Positions 8,130 to 18,333 of a stretch of 25,286 nucleotides of DNA are shown piece by piece. The stretch's first letter is position 1. Every line of letters starts with the position of its first letter. Source of the DNA: Amphimedon queenslandica. Its lineage: Eukaryota > Porifera > Demospongiae > Haplosclerida > Niphatidae. Below the pieces are notes generated by a model, which saw only the letters and a program-made list of their open reading frames with translations, searched no databases and was not told the DNA's origin. Position numbers and translations under genes: made by a program. The stretch lies in NCBI RefSeq assembly GCF_000090795.2, contig NW_003546489.1, forward strand, positions 82,171 through 107,456. The letters are read 5' to 3'.

Positions 8130-8297
8130 TATATAACATACTAAAACCGGTCTATATACAAAAATATAGACATTTGGTGGGTGTCCTTGGATGTGATATA
8201 GCCCTCGGGCCTACGGCCTCGGGCTATACCACATCCTTGGCCACCCACCTCAGGTCTATATTTTTGTATATAGACCTATTTAGTATCATATATAATA
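8130..8297. repeat. Large palindrome, strongest over 8138-8286 (~62 bp core arms)
   Basis: Both arms share GGTCTATATACAAAAATATA, then a GGTGGGTG/CACCCACC block and a GGATGTG.TATAGCCC block, in inverted order, with the centre at about 8212 (GGGCCTACGGCC). The outer flanks continue the pairing weakly (ATACTAAAA at 8138 against TTTAGTAT at 8279). It contains no gene. It looks like a foldback or palindromic MITE. The frames that cross it are artefacts of the inverted structure. Confidence 0.85.
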
Positions 8298-8816
8298 CAC
8301 ATATATGTGCTTAAAATATTGACCTCTTTATTGTTCACTGATATTGATTCCTCAGTCTGTTACACATTTGTCAATGTTCAAGTAAAGAACCAGGACCTTT
8401 CAGCTCTTCCAATTTTTATCAGATATTATTACAATGAAGAATACTACATACATGCTACATACATGTATTCTAACCAATATAACTATTGCAATGCTATGTA
8501 ATGAATCTCTTCATGTGGTTTTCTATTTAAATTGTCATGATTCAAAATTCTTTGAATTTATTTCACACTGCAGTGTGATTATAGTCCAGTTAATATCAGT
8601 AAAGTAATAAACCTTACCTTAAATTTACATTTACATAATATTGAAGTAATCTTTGTACTTCTCTTACTGAACATGCTTAATGTGCCAGACAAACTATTAG
8701 AGAATTTCTAATGTACTTCAGATCCATCTTCAAACATGATGCGATGATTGTGAAATCGAAATGTAGGAGAATGGGAGTAGCTTTTGCATCCACGTATGTA
8801 GTCGCACGTGTGTTAC
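8298..8816. other. AT-rich stretch, no gene recognised
   Basis: Short random frames only. The pair ACATACATGCTACATACATG near 8447 is a small local repeat. Confidence 0.4.
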
Positions 8817-8894
8817 GAATGTGAACGGATATGTGGCACTATGAACGTGAACGGGAATGCAGCAACATGAACGTGACTGGCAATGTCACTATGG
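8817..8894. repeat. Three-copy degenerate 26 bp tandem repeat
   Basis: Units start at 8817, 8843 and 8869, each exactly 26 bp: GAATGTGAACGG.., GAACGTGAACGG.. and GAACGTGACTGG... They share roughly 60-75 percent of bases by eye. Non-coding minisatellite-like. Confidence 0.65.
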
Positions 8895-9299
8895 GTGTCA
8901 GTAATATGTATATTTGTAGGAGAATCATCCTGAGCATTTTCAACAAAAAAATGCCTACATAATGTAAGTTTATGAATAATGATACCAGTAGTAGGACCAG
9001 TGTCAATTCTCACTCAATTATGTGTGCATCACCAATTGAGCAGCTTCTACAATACTCTAAAGTATAAAATGGAATGTTGTAAAGTAAAATGAATTACTGG
9101 AAATAATACTTACATCTCAATGGTCATTCACTGGAGTAATTATAGTCATTGAGTGATCAATCTGCCATTGATCGGTGTCAACAGTCCATTTCTGACTCAC
9201 CACCATATTGGTGGCAATTGACTCGGTCTATTTTTAAACCATATACCACTATAATTGTCATTATTTTCAATGTCTTGCAACTGATGTTGCAACAGACGG
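8895..9299. other. Spacer upstream of the piggyBac remnant
   Basis: No family motif was seen. It contains the local inverted motif CACCACCATATTGGTGG near 9199. No TTAA-bounded piggyBac terminus could be picked out. Confidence 0.4.
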
Positions 9300-10880
9300 C
9301 GGTGTAATCTTAACAGATGATGTAGAAACAGCTACCTCATCTTTCTCCAGCTGCTGATTTTCAATCATCTTCACCTAAAGCAATGTATGAAAATTTATGG
9401 AGATATATTTTACAGATGCATACTATACTTCCGTTAGTATCTCTGACTATAAATGGACTGATCTCTTTGAGCCATTCTATGTCAATAATTTCACTGAGCC
9501 AGTTGGTCCAGCTTTAACAGTGCCCTCTTTTCCCCTGAAAGTGTTTCAGCTGTTTTTACATCTGCAATTATGGATTACATCATCACTCAGAGAAACCGGT
9601 ATGCTAGCTTCTGTATGGGGAATGAAAAGTATCAGAATGGGAAAAGGTCACTATTGAGGATATGAATGCTTAGTTTGGAATAATGGGACATATAAAACTA
9701 CCAGCCCTTACTGACTACTGGTGCAGGGACCCCCCTTTTCACTGTAGTATTATCACTGACTGTATGACAAGAGACTGTTTCTTCAATATCCACTGGTACC
9801 TACACTTTGTAAATAATAGCTCCATCTCCACCCCATCTACAGACCGGCTTCATAAGATCTGCCCATTTCTGACAAAGATAGGGGAGAGATATGAAGCACT
9901 GTACCACCCTCGCTGTCAGTGTGCCATAGATGAGGCAATCGTTCCATAAAAAGGTTGCTCTTCCTTGAAACAATACATGCCTCAGAAATCTACAAAGAGA
10001 GGTTTCAAGGTTTGGGTTAGAGTGGATAGTACCAACGCCTTTGTTTCTCAGTTTCAGGTCTACACAGGACAAAATCTTTCACAGAGAAGGGTTTTATGTC
10101 TCCTGTTATGACAGACTTAACTGCTACCATTCAACCCCTGAAACCATCATGTCTACCGCGACGACTTCTTTTTCAGTTTCCAATTATTTTCTGATCTTCC
10201 ATCTGTTGGCATTTATGCCTATGGAAAAATAAGAAGTAATCTTAAGAACTTCCCATCAGACCTTACCCCATATCTGAAACGTGGTTTCCCTGAGAGAGGA
10301 GAGTGTATAACACTTCAGAGTGAAATACTGCCCAAGGCTACTAGCTGCCTAGCAATTGCTCTCAATTCTGATTCTGGAAAACTGAAGACTGGGAATATTG
10401 CTCCTACTCTTGTCCACAAGCCATCACTTAATACAACATATACATGGGTGGAGTTTATCGTACTAAACAACTCTGCCAGTGCTATCATATCCGGCTCAAG
10501 TCCCATAAGTACTACAACTATCTTTGTTGGATGCTAACTGACATAACAGTATCTAATACTTACATTGTATCTTCTACCTCTGCATCTCTGTCTGCAGTAA
10601 CCCAGTAACCAAAAGACTTTTATAATTCCTAGGCAAAAGAACTGCTATAGGGATACTGTTCCCGAAAAACAAAGGCAGACATTCAGTTATACCTCGGAAA
10701 CAATTTGAATCTGATCATTTTCCTTTGAAAGTAGATGTTGGACAACATTTCTCCCAGTTTTGCAAGACATATTGTGTCAAAAAGGACACAACGTGGCTCT
10801 GCAAGGAATGCAACCTGTATGTCTGCCACAGAGGTTACGCTGACATAGACTGCTTCCTGTAATACCATAAAAAATATTGT
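9300..10880 (+). pseudogene. piggyBac-type transposase, frame-shifted and catalytically dead
   Basis: Pieces in order: a Ser-rich N-terminal region with DDVETATSSFSS; FTEPVGPALTVPS (~9497); FTSAIMDYIITQRNRYASF in another frame; MGHIKLPALTDYWCRDPPFH (9683); DRLHKICPFLTKIGERYEAL; CAIDEAIVP, then a TAA, then SSLKQYMPQKSTKRGFKVW. These match the DDE_Tnp_1_7 domain of piggyBac transposases. The first Asp is present in VRVDSTN (GAT 10025-10027) and the second in VYRDDFFFSF (10160-10162). The third, normally in YMGGVDR.DQ, reads YMGGVYRTKQL with TAT at 10456-10458. The C-terminal Cys-rich domain of the family is visible near 10760-10870 (KTYCVKKDTTWLCKECNLYV then DCFL). Several frameshifts and stops break it. 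No TTAA-flanked ends were identified. Confidence 0.85.
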
Positions 10881-10969
10881 TAGGCATGTTAGATGTTACA
10901 TGTTCCTCATGTTACTTACTATATTCTCTTTATTCTTGTCTTCTTAGCCTTATGTAGTGGTAAAAATTG

Positions 10970-10990
10970 ATTGTCACAACATGTGACAAC
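10970..10990. repeat. Small perfect hairpin TTGTCACA-aca-TGTGACAA
   Basis: Eight base arms with a three base loop lie about 100 bp downstream of the piggyBac remnant. It might be a subterminal repeat of that element or chance. Confidence 0.4.
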
Positions 10991-11400
10991 AAAGCGTTTT
11001 GTTCACAACCATAATCATGATATATCTCTATCACTAACAACACTAACTTGCTGTTAAAGGACCTCTTTTCTTTGTGAAAACGGCAGAACAGTAAAGCGTA
11101 GCTGACTATTGCAATACTTCTTTGAAAGTAATGGACAAATGAAAAGGCGTAGTCAAAGTTTGATTTGTAACGAGCAGTAAGAATGGAGTTCTCATAACTT
11201 CTCAGCTTGTAGCTCCTTTATTGATTTTTTTATCATCCCTTTGCTTTTAGATACAGGTCTTTATGATTAATATTCTTCTGCAATGCCATTGCGCAAACAG
11301 TAAAATATCAGATAGATACCTTTGTTGGTTACTATTGCCAGCTATAAATTGTTTTTCCTGCAAAAATTGAATTTACAAAGAGAAAAGTACCAGACAATAT
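10991..11400. other. AT-rich spacer, no gene recognised
   Basis: No frame with recognisable composition on either strand. Confidence 0.4.
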
Positions 11401-11678
11401 CCGATACCAGGCCTCCGATGCCAAGTACTCGGTACAAAATCCTTGTATTGAGTAGTAAGTAACCACGCCCCACCACTCCTATTTTAGACTTCATAATTAT
11501 GGCCACACCTTTTCATTATTACAATATGGCGGGATATTTCTCTATTAATAACTAAGTATAACTTATTTGTGCATGTGCAAAAGCTGACTACTCATTCACT
11601 ACTCAATACCATCGATACTGAGACTCAGACTACTTGGTTTTGGTACTGATTAAGAATTTCTGGTATCGCCCACCTCTA
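11401..11678. mobile_element. Imperfect inverted-repeat MITE, possibly hAT-derived
   Basis: The left part has CCGATACCAG, then GTATTGAGTAGTAAG. The right part, read in reverse complement from 11678, has TAGAGGTGGGCGATACCAG, then GTATTGAGTAGTGAATG. The GAGGTGGGCGATACC terminus resembles hAT-type small elements. The left terminus is eroded, and no target duplication is clear. There is no coding capacity. Confidence 0.55.
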
Positions 11679-12618
11679 TTAGATATTCTGATTTATAGAA
11701 GACAGATGTGTGCTGTTTTTATTGTTGTCTCGCTGTTATTGTCTCGAACAATTATTGTTGTATACTTCTTTCAGTCACATGTGATTGCTTTGCCTTGATT
11801 TTTTGCATTGAAACTTTACACTACACTGGATTAACATCCCATAAATAACACTACCTAGTTTTAAGTCTAATACTACGAAGTCTTGAGAATTACAGTTTTC
11901 TATAGTAGTACTACTAAGGTTTCATTTGTAGTCAAAATTAATAACGTACAAGGGTGTACTCTTATTAATCAATATTTGGTCTCAAAAGTTTAAATGTGAA
12001 ACTATAAGCCGAGCTGGCATTACGAGTGTGTTGAGATAAAAGTAATCAAATGGGTGTGATGAATTATTGAGGGCATGGATGGAGTGGAAGTAGCTGTGAA
12101 TGGTTTTGATTGGCCAAACATTTATTCACAAACCTCTCCTTTTTGCATATTCGTGAAAATTTCATCCCTTCAAATTGTTGTGCTACACTGTATTCTTTAT
12201 TTGAAAGAGGCGAACTGCCTAGTGTAATTAAAAATATACATATAATACATTATAATGAGGGATTACTTAATTTTTAAAAATATTACATATGAAAAGAGGA
12301 ATTCTTTATAAAAAAGCTAACTGTGCGAGATCTTTTGATAATGATGGCCTTGTAAAGACTAGTTGGCTACAGTAGCTATTGTACTGCTTATCATTAACAG
12401 CAAAACTGCTTTCAGAGTGAAACAACTGTCCAAATGAATTCCTCCCTAGGATAAGATCTTGTCAGATCATGTCAGACAAATACAGAAATGATAGGAACCA
12501 GATAAGTGTGAGATGGAACTGGTAAGTTTTTGTAAGCTTATGTTCCAACTATTTTTATACAAGTCAATAAGACAAGATCAGTCGTGATTATGATGCATAT
12601 GCATAATGTGTCATGTGA
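11679..12618. other. Non-coding stretch, nothing recognised
   Basis: AT-rich with only short frames. No repeat or family motif could be supported. Confidence 0.4.
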
Positions 12619-13029
12619 TTAATTTATTAATTGATGTACAATAATATTGCATAGTGGAAAAATGTATACATGTATGCATTGGGTACCATAATTAATGTAC
12701 ATCAAACCTATTTGGCAGTGGAATGCCATACAAATGTGATGGTTCAGATTTGTTACAGAAATTGCAAAATATCTTCGAATCTGTTGTGCTGGTATTGCCA
12801 TTAGATCTAAAGTAAGAGGACATTCTATTTTAATCATCTGAGGCACTGCTGTGGTAATACATGAAGCTCCTGAAGAGGTGCATTCTGAGGTGATCTTAAG
12901 CGAGAAACAGCAGAGTTGCCAGTTTATTGGTAGTTTTAAATAAAGCCAAATGAAATTGGCAATTCTTTTCACAAAAATGACGATTTGACATAATTTAACA
13001 GAACCATCATAATGCAAAATTGAACACAA
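12619..13029 (-). CDS. Hypothetical 136-codon frame, doubtful
   Basis: This is the longest uninterrupted minus-strand frame between 11 and 14 kb. The middle part, with ECPLTLDLMAIPAQQIRRYF, has protein-like composition, but the two ends are rich in Cys, Ile and His as expected of translated AT-rich noise. It was not matched to any family, no splice partner was found, and it has no flanking features that suggest a gene. It could be a decayed exon or chance. Confidence 0.2.
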   Translation of the reverse strand: MCSILHYDGSVKLCQIVIFVKRIANFIWLYLKLPINWQLCCFSLKITSECTSSGASCITTAVPQMIKIECPLTLDLMAIPAQQIRRYFAISVTNLNHHICMAFHCQIGLMYINYGTQCIHVYIFPLCNIIVHQLIN

Positions 13030-14533
13030 ATTATTGTTTTGCGAGCTTTTATTACTTCTGGAACAGATATTATTATATTGGATTTTGTTGCTTCAATTGT
13101 TTGAATTGTTGCACATTCTTGTCAATGTGGACATTTTGATGTCATATAATAGACAATTTCTCTGATGTCAGGCAATAAGCACTAATTTTACCATCTATGT
13201 AGCAGGGTTTAAATACAAGATGTAATGCAGATTCCTTTTTGCCTCCCAATTTTATAATTAGTTACTAAGTCGGATGCACTCTCAAACAAAATTGCTGCCA
13301 CAAATTTTGTAGCCTTGATACATCGGAAAAGAAGCTCCTATGCTTACCAGACTTCTTAGAAGACCTTGACTTGACCAGAGAATTCCAATGGTACCACTAG
13401 CATGGCTCTAGACCTTTTCTATAAGGAGACAAAAATTGGTGAACCACACATTTTGTTTAGCTACTTTTTTCATCTTTATCATCATCGTCATTAAGTTACA
13501 AGTCCTGTCAATGCAGCAGTCGGTGCGTATCTGAGTATCGGTTGATGCTACAAGGATAATTTTTATACCAGTGTACTCCAGCAGACTGTGGCGCAGGTCC
13601 ATGTGCCATCAAATCATTCTCAAAGAAAGGAAAAAGTGATACTATGACTGCTGGTTCGTACCATTTTAGCTGCATCCCACCATTTTATTACTTAACGAAG
13701 CATGTGCTTAATAATTTCACAGGTTGTTGCGCATGCTTAGATGAGCAGCTCTGGAAGAAGCAAGTTACTTTTTAACCTAGCTATGTTTGGAATTAACTGC
13801 AATACTTTAGAGGAGATTTTCAGCTGAAAGAATGTATTAAACTGTGTAAAACAGCAAACAGTTAATTAATGTTATGATAATATGTAATGATAATATGAAT
13901 TGGACATAAGCCTGGAAAATACAGGATAGGTACAGAATTGTAGATAAGATGAACACTTTCAGCTCATTAGTATTAATTTTACTTGTCATCAGTATAATTG
14001 ATATTCCTTCAGCATTATCTTTTCAATGCTGTCTCTCAAAAATAGTCATAACAATGATAAAAATAATAAAGAAAATTGTTTGTGTATAATACACAAATAT
14101 CACTATGGCAGCTAAAATAGATACTACAAATTATTATTAAAAAATCAACACAAACAAGAACATAAAGATATCAGAAACAAGGTCAGTAGCATTCTAGATC
14201 AAATTTGTAAGAAGTCATGGAGTCAATGACAGGTAAGATTCTGAGCAACCAAAAAAATACAAAGTTAAAATCAATGATGCAACAGCTAATCTACATTGCA
14301 AGGTGATCTGTAATTGTTACATAATAATATTGAAAGTACAATGTACAGTAGAGTTTGCCTCAAGAGTAGATTTATTTTCAATTTTTGTTAGTCGTTCGGA
14401 ATCCTATCTGTCCTTGTTTCCTTTACCTTTTTTACAAATTTGCTCTAGAATCCTACTTCAACTTGTTCTTTCAAATTTTATATTGCATGAATTCACTCTC
14501 CATTGCACTTAACTTAAGTCAAGCTTTGAGTTT
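13030..14533. other. Long AT-rich intergenic stretch, no gene recognised
   Basis: Only short, low-complexity frames occur. A local repeat of TAATATGTAATGATAATATG lies near 13880. The stretch ends at the left terminus of the Academ-like transposon. Confidence 0.45.
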
Positions 14534-14621
14534 GTCTCGCTAGCCAGATCATTCCTCAGCCTACAGTCATTGGGGTGGACAGCAGAGAAGGGTCTGGTAC
14601 AATGTCTTAAGATGTCTTGTC
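14534..14621 (+). repeat. Left terminal inverted repeat
   Basis: It starts GTCTCGCTAGCCAGATCATT and runs to GATGTCTTGTC. It pairs with 19802-19889 with about nine mismatches over 88 positions, mostly transitions. Confidence 0.9.
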
Positions 14622-14650
14622 TTGCATCCATAATCGTACGCAGCCAATCA

Positions 14651-14662
14651 GATTGCTTTCAG
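14651..14662 (+). promoter_or_regulatory. Candidate CCAAT-type promoter element of the transposase gene
   Basis: GCCAATCAGATTG, about 60 bp upstream of the ATG at 14712 and just inside the left TIR, holds a CCAAT box and its imperfect inverse. The position suits a promoter element; function is inferred. Confidence 0.3.
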
Positions 14663-14711
14663 TCATGCGTCATTGTCGCATCACTTCGTATCATTATCTG
14701 TCATAATCAAA

Positions 14712-17700
14712 ATGACATCGGTAGATGGCAATAACTGTCTAGCTTGTGGAGAACCAGCTTTGAAACAGGCTAGAGTAGTGGCAGCTACTGTATCTTCACT
14801 ACTAAAGAAATATCTTTCTGTTAAATGTCAGGAAAACAGTTGGGAACTTGATCTAGACACTGTTATTGGTTCTTCTTTTGTGTGCAGATCATGCTCCAAA
14901 GTGTACCTGAAACACTTGGAAAAAAATGAGCGCCTCTATGAGGCAACATCTGCTTCTGCTTCAGTTCAACAAAGCAACAGTGAAACTCGTGCTACTAGAA
15001 AGAGATTGGCATCACAAGAATCAGTATTGCATGGTGCTACTAAACGTCAATGTATCATTCAAGATTCTGCCTCCAAATCTATCTCTCCTGAGTCTCTTCC
15101 AATTGTAAGTTAATGTAGAAGTATCTGTATTTTAATATTTATTTTTAGGTTGGAATAGGCTATAAAAGTGGATATCGATCATATCCTGTAACATCACCTA
15201 CATGAAAGAGTTTTGTAGGGCAACTGACTCAATGTGCAAACTCTTCTAAAAGTATAGCTAATTTAGCATTGACGAATAAGGAAGTTTTAAAGTATACAGG
15301 GAATGGTATCAGGAAGCAAATTAAGTTTGAATTAAAAAAGCTGGGAACTGTTCATGTCAACTCCATTCAAAGGTGAAAAAGGAAAGACAATTTTCCGTGG
15401 AATTTTTTTTTGATAAGTATTGTCCCATGCTACTAAAGTTGTTACATTCTTCTACTGACACAGCCACAGAAAGGTATTCTTTGTATCATTGATTTTAGTT
15501 TAACATAATTACATGTACATGTTGACCATTAGATCTAATCAGGCACAATTTAAATGCAGTGATTGTATGTTTGCTGTCAAAGTTTCACAACAAGCGAATG
15601 TCACTGTTTCAGAAGCTAATATCTGCCATTTTGTATGCTGGACATTCAGCAACTATGGTTGGTAAATACATGTCTTGTTGATTAATCAAATTGCACATTT
15701 AAGGTTTATACCCGTCTCAATAATTATCTTTTCGTCTAAGCAAAAATTCTCTGTACAATCTTATTCATTCTCTTGGTGAGGATTATGACTTTGCTGTTCG
15801 AAATTGGAGTTTAAGTTTAATGTCACATATGCCTAGTGAGGTATGCATATAAATAGTGTGATACATTCCACAATATTACATTCTTTCTTTTTAGTATTAA
15901 ATCGATTGCGGCCGCTAAATACATGTATGTGATTCAGAAAGTGTTATTGGTGCAGGTGAAGTAATTTTGTACTATTGTTAAAATAATAATAGTTTCCATT
16001 TTTGCTATCAGGACACAGATCTAAATTTATTCAATGGAGAAAATGAAAGTAGTGAAGACGAAAGAAGTAATGACTCTCATGACAACATTCACGGACATGT
16101 AAGTTACAATTATTACCATTATTATTTCTATAATAATTAATATAGGTTAACTTCAATATAGATAGAACTTCAGATGAACACGAATGTACATAGTCACCTA
16201 CTGGTATTGTACATGTACATGTACGTAATTCTGAAGACGAATGTGATGCATCAGATTGCAATGATTCTAAATTCACAACACACCATCACCAACAGTTTGA
16301 AATATTTCATTTAGCTTAGGTACAGTTAAGTTAATGTCAATGTTATTAGCTTTTATTCATTCATTTTTAGACAATTCATTCACTGATGCAATTTCTGACG
16401 CTTTCTTAAAAGAAACATGTCAATGGAATGGATTTAAAATACTTGGAGACAACCTCGATAAAAATATTTCACTTCGTCACCAAAGAATAGACCGAAAAAT
16501 GAAGTCATTCCAATTCTTCCAATTTCTTCCAATCGTATGCTGTAAGAGATCAAACATCTGAAGAGCCAAATCTCTATTCCAAAAAGCCTGTGTCTGAGTT
16601 GCCCATTCATTATTTATTGCCATCAGTCTCAGAAGACCAGGCTCTCATCAATATCATATGTACCTTAATTGGCCGTGTCTTAATTTCAAAATTGTCATTT
16701 TTCTCATACCTTCTCAGATGTTGTTCTCTAACACATTGAGCATCATCAATACAGCAACATGTGTAAGAAGTCGGAAACGATATGATAATTATACATGTAT
16801 TTATGCATTCATGTATATCCTTGACACTTTTTGATAGCTTCCACTTGGTATCATTTTTAAAAATGAAAATGTTGTTAAAGACATTGTTGATATCATGCTA
16901 GAACTTCATTATGTGCCATGCGAGAAGAAGACTAAAGTGGATGCGAGTGGTGGTTATGAAGTGCGATGTGATGTTCAATACAGTATCTTATTTGGATGAG
17001 TCCAGTTAACTTGAGAACGAGCTGAGACTGCACAAGATGCACGGCAAAACTGACCATGTCCTACTACCAAATTAAAAGGTCTGATTCCTGTTTATGAAGA
17101 CTGGCACGCAAAGATGATTTTTTTGGAGGTATTGTAGTTGTAATAACCAATGATAATTTCCTTTAATTGTCATGGTGTCATGGTTGTAGATGATATGAAA
17201 GTGGCTGTATGATAACAAGAGCTTTTTGGAGAAAGGCACTCTATGTCAACTGCGAAGCCTTATTGACCGTAGAAATATTTCAGCCTCCGCCTCGGATGAT
17301 TTTAATGCATGTGATACTACTTTGTAACGGTTGTACAATGCCATATTGTTTCTGCAGCCATGAATCTATTAAAAATGAAAGCCACATCAGATAAGCCAGA
17401 CCTTGTGTTGCTTGATGATGATTTATGGATCAAATCTAAAGACAATAGGAAACTGGTACTCGCTCATGTTACAAAGGAGATATGTCTTAAATATGTAGAC
17501 ATATTGGCACATCATAATCTAGAACAAGATATTCAAGGAGATGGAGTAAAAGCATATGCTGTTCAAATATTGTCACAGGGTCTGTTATACATGGAGTTTT
17601 CAGATGCTCTTCGTGAATGGGACGGGTATAGAATTCTTAGATGTTGGCGTTATCTCATGCTTGTGTTCTGGTCAAGACAAAGAAAGAACTACTGTATTGA

Positions 17701-18148
17701 AGGACAAAATCTATTGGGTCAATTCCATTTCTACTTAAATGAAAGGCAGTCCCACCAATTGATCTGGTCTAGGTGCATAAATATCCATGGATTACCAGGA
17801 CGGAATGTACCCTGTGATTTGTTTTTAGAGCATCTCAACAAAATATGTAAGCAGGCAAAAGTGACTTTAGGAAGCAACTTTTCAGAAAATGCATTGGTGT
17901 TGGACACTGTGTGGGAATTCTGGATGGTCTCTATGATCAATTTCATAGAGATTTCTGTATCAACAAACTTATCCGGAAGACATACACTGGCTGATTCGGA
18001 AAAGATAAACATCATCATTAATGAGCTTGTCGAAGCAAACGTATTCTCGTATGCCCAAACTAGGGAACATAAATCATTTAAATCTATAAAAATTAATATT
18101 GTGTCATCATTGCGCTGCAATCAAAAATTTCATAAATGGATAGTATAG
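14712..18148 (+). pseudogene. DUF6589-type (Academ-like) transposase, multi-exon, inactivated
   Basis: Exon 1 (14712-15104) starts at ATG and encodes a Cys finger (CLACGE...FVCRSCSKVYLKHLEK). A 44 nt intron (15105-15148, GTAAGT..TTTTTAG) follows in phase 0. Later pieces: SKSIANLALTNKEVLKYT; FFDKYCPMLLKLLHSS; LFQKLISAILYAGHSATM; SLGEDYDFAVRNWSLSL; an acidic linker (GENESSEDERSNDSHDN); WNGFKILGDNLDKN (~16421); VSELPIHYLLPSVSEDQAL; HIEHHQYSNMCKKSETI; PLGIIFKNENVVKDIVDIML; LKGLIPVYEDWHAKMIFLE; KGTLCQLRSLIDRRN; and the 262-codon final frame 17360-18148 with QLIWSRCINIHGLPGRNVPC then DLFLEHLNKICK. The order matches DUF6589 proteins. The family's FGGDQLT motif reads FG, stop, VQLT (TGA 16997-16999, then GTC), and an Arg-to-stop TGA sits at 15203-15205. 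Other frameshifts occur. The transposase role is inferred from the family and the TIR context. Confidence 0.83.
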
Positions 18149-18333
18149 CAACTCTTCTTTATAACAACAAAATTCATTTAAGATAACTAGTAACAATCAA
18201 GTTGATACATGTACATGAATCTAAATACTTTATCTCTAAAGTAAAATATTCAATAAAAGTCAGAATAATGATAATAAATCAACTTTAATTCCAAAAAGGA
18301 CAATGCTACTGATTGAACAAAACAGGAATAAAG
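18149..18333. other. Convergent 3' ends of transposase and helicase genes
   Basis: The stretch between the two stop codons contains AATAAA on the plus strand near 18252, a plausible polyadenylation signal for the transposase. The minus-strand counterpart (AATTAAA near 18285) is weaker. Confidence 0.4.

Noticed and set aside
7936-8314. Overlapping frames on both strands around the palindrome
   Set aside because: They are produced by the inverted repeat and AT-rich flanks; no motif on the plus strand. Only the last few codons of the minus frame touch the rve gene region.
10315-10506. 63-codon minus-strand frame
   Set aside because: Antisense to the piggyBac frame that reads AYGKIRSNLKNFPSDL and continues to YMGGVYR.
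14303-14512. 69-codon plus-strand frame left of the Academ-like TIR
   Set aside because: Low-complexity, hydrophobic translation of AT-rich DNA without motif or splice context.
14521-14533. Possible target duplication of the Academ-like element (TTGAGTTT vs TAGATTTA)
   Set aside because: Only five of eight bases match, not enough to call a duplication.
15903-15916. ATCGAT close to GCGGCCGC, polylinker-like
   Set aside because: Adjacent rare restriction sites could suggest vector sequence, but the flanks continue the transposase exon and intron pattern, so it is taken as genomic coincidence.
16206-16224. Tandem GTACAT palindromic repeat
   Set aside because: Short simple repeat; GTACATGTAC-like motifs are scattered through this AT-rich DNA.
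17731-18120. 129-codon minus-strand frame
   Set aside because: Antisense to the well-supported final transposase frame 17360-18148.
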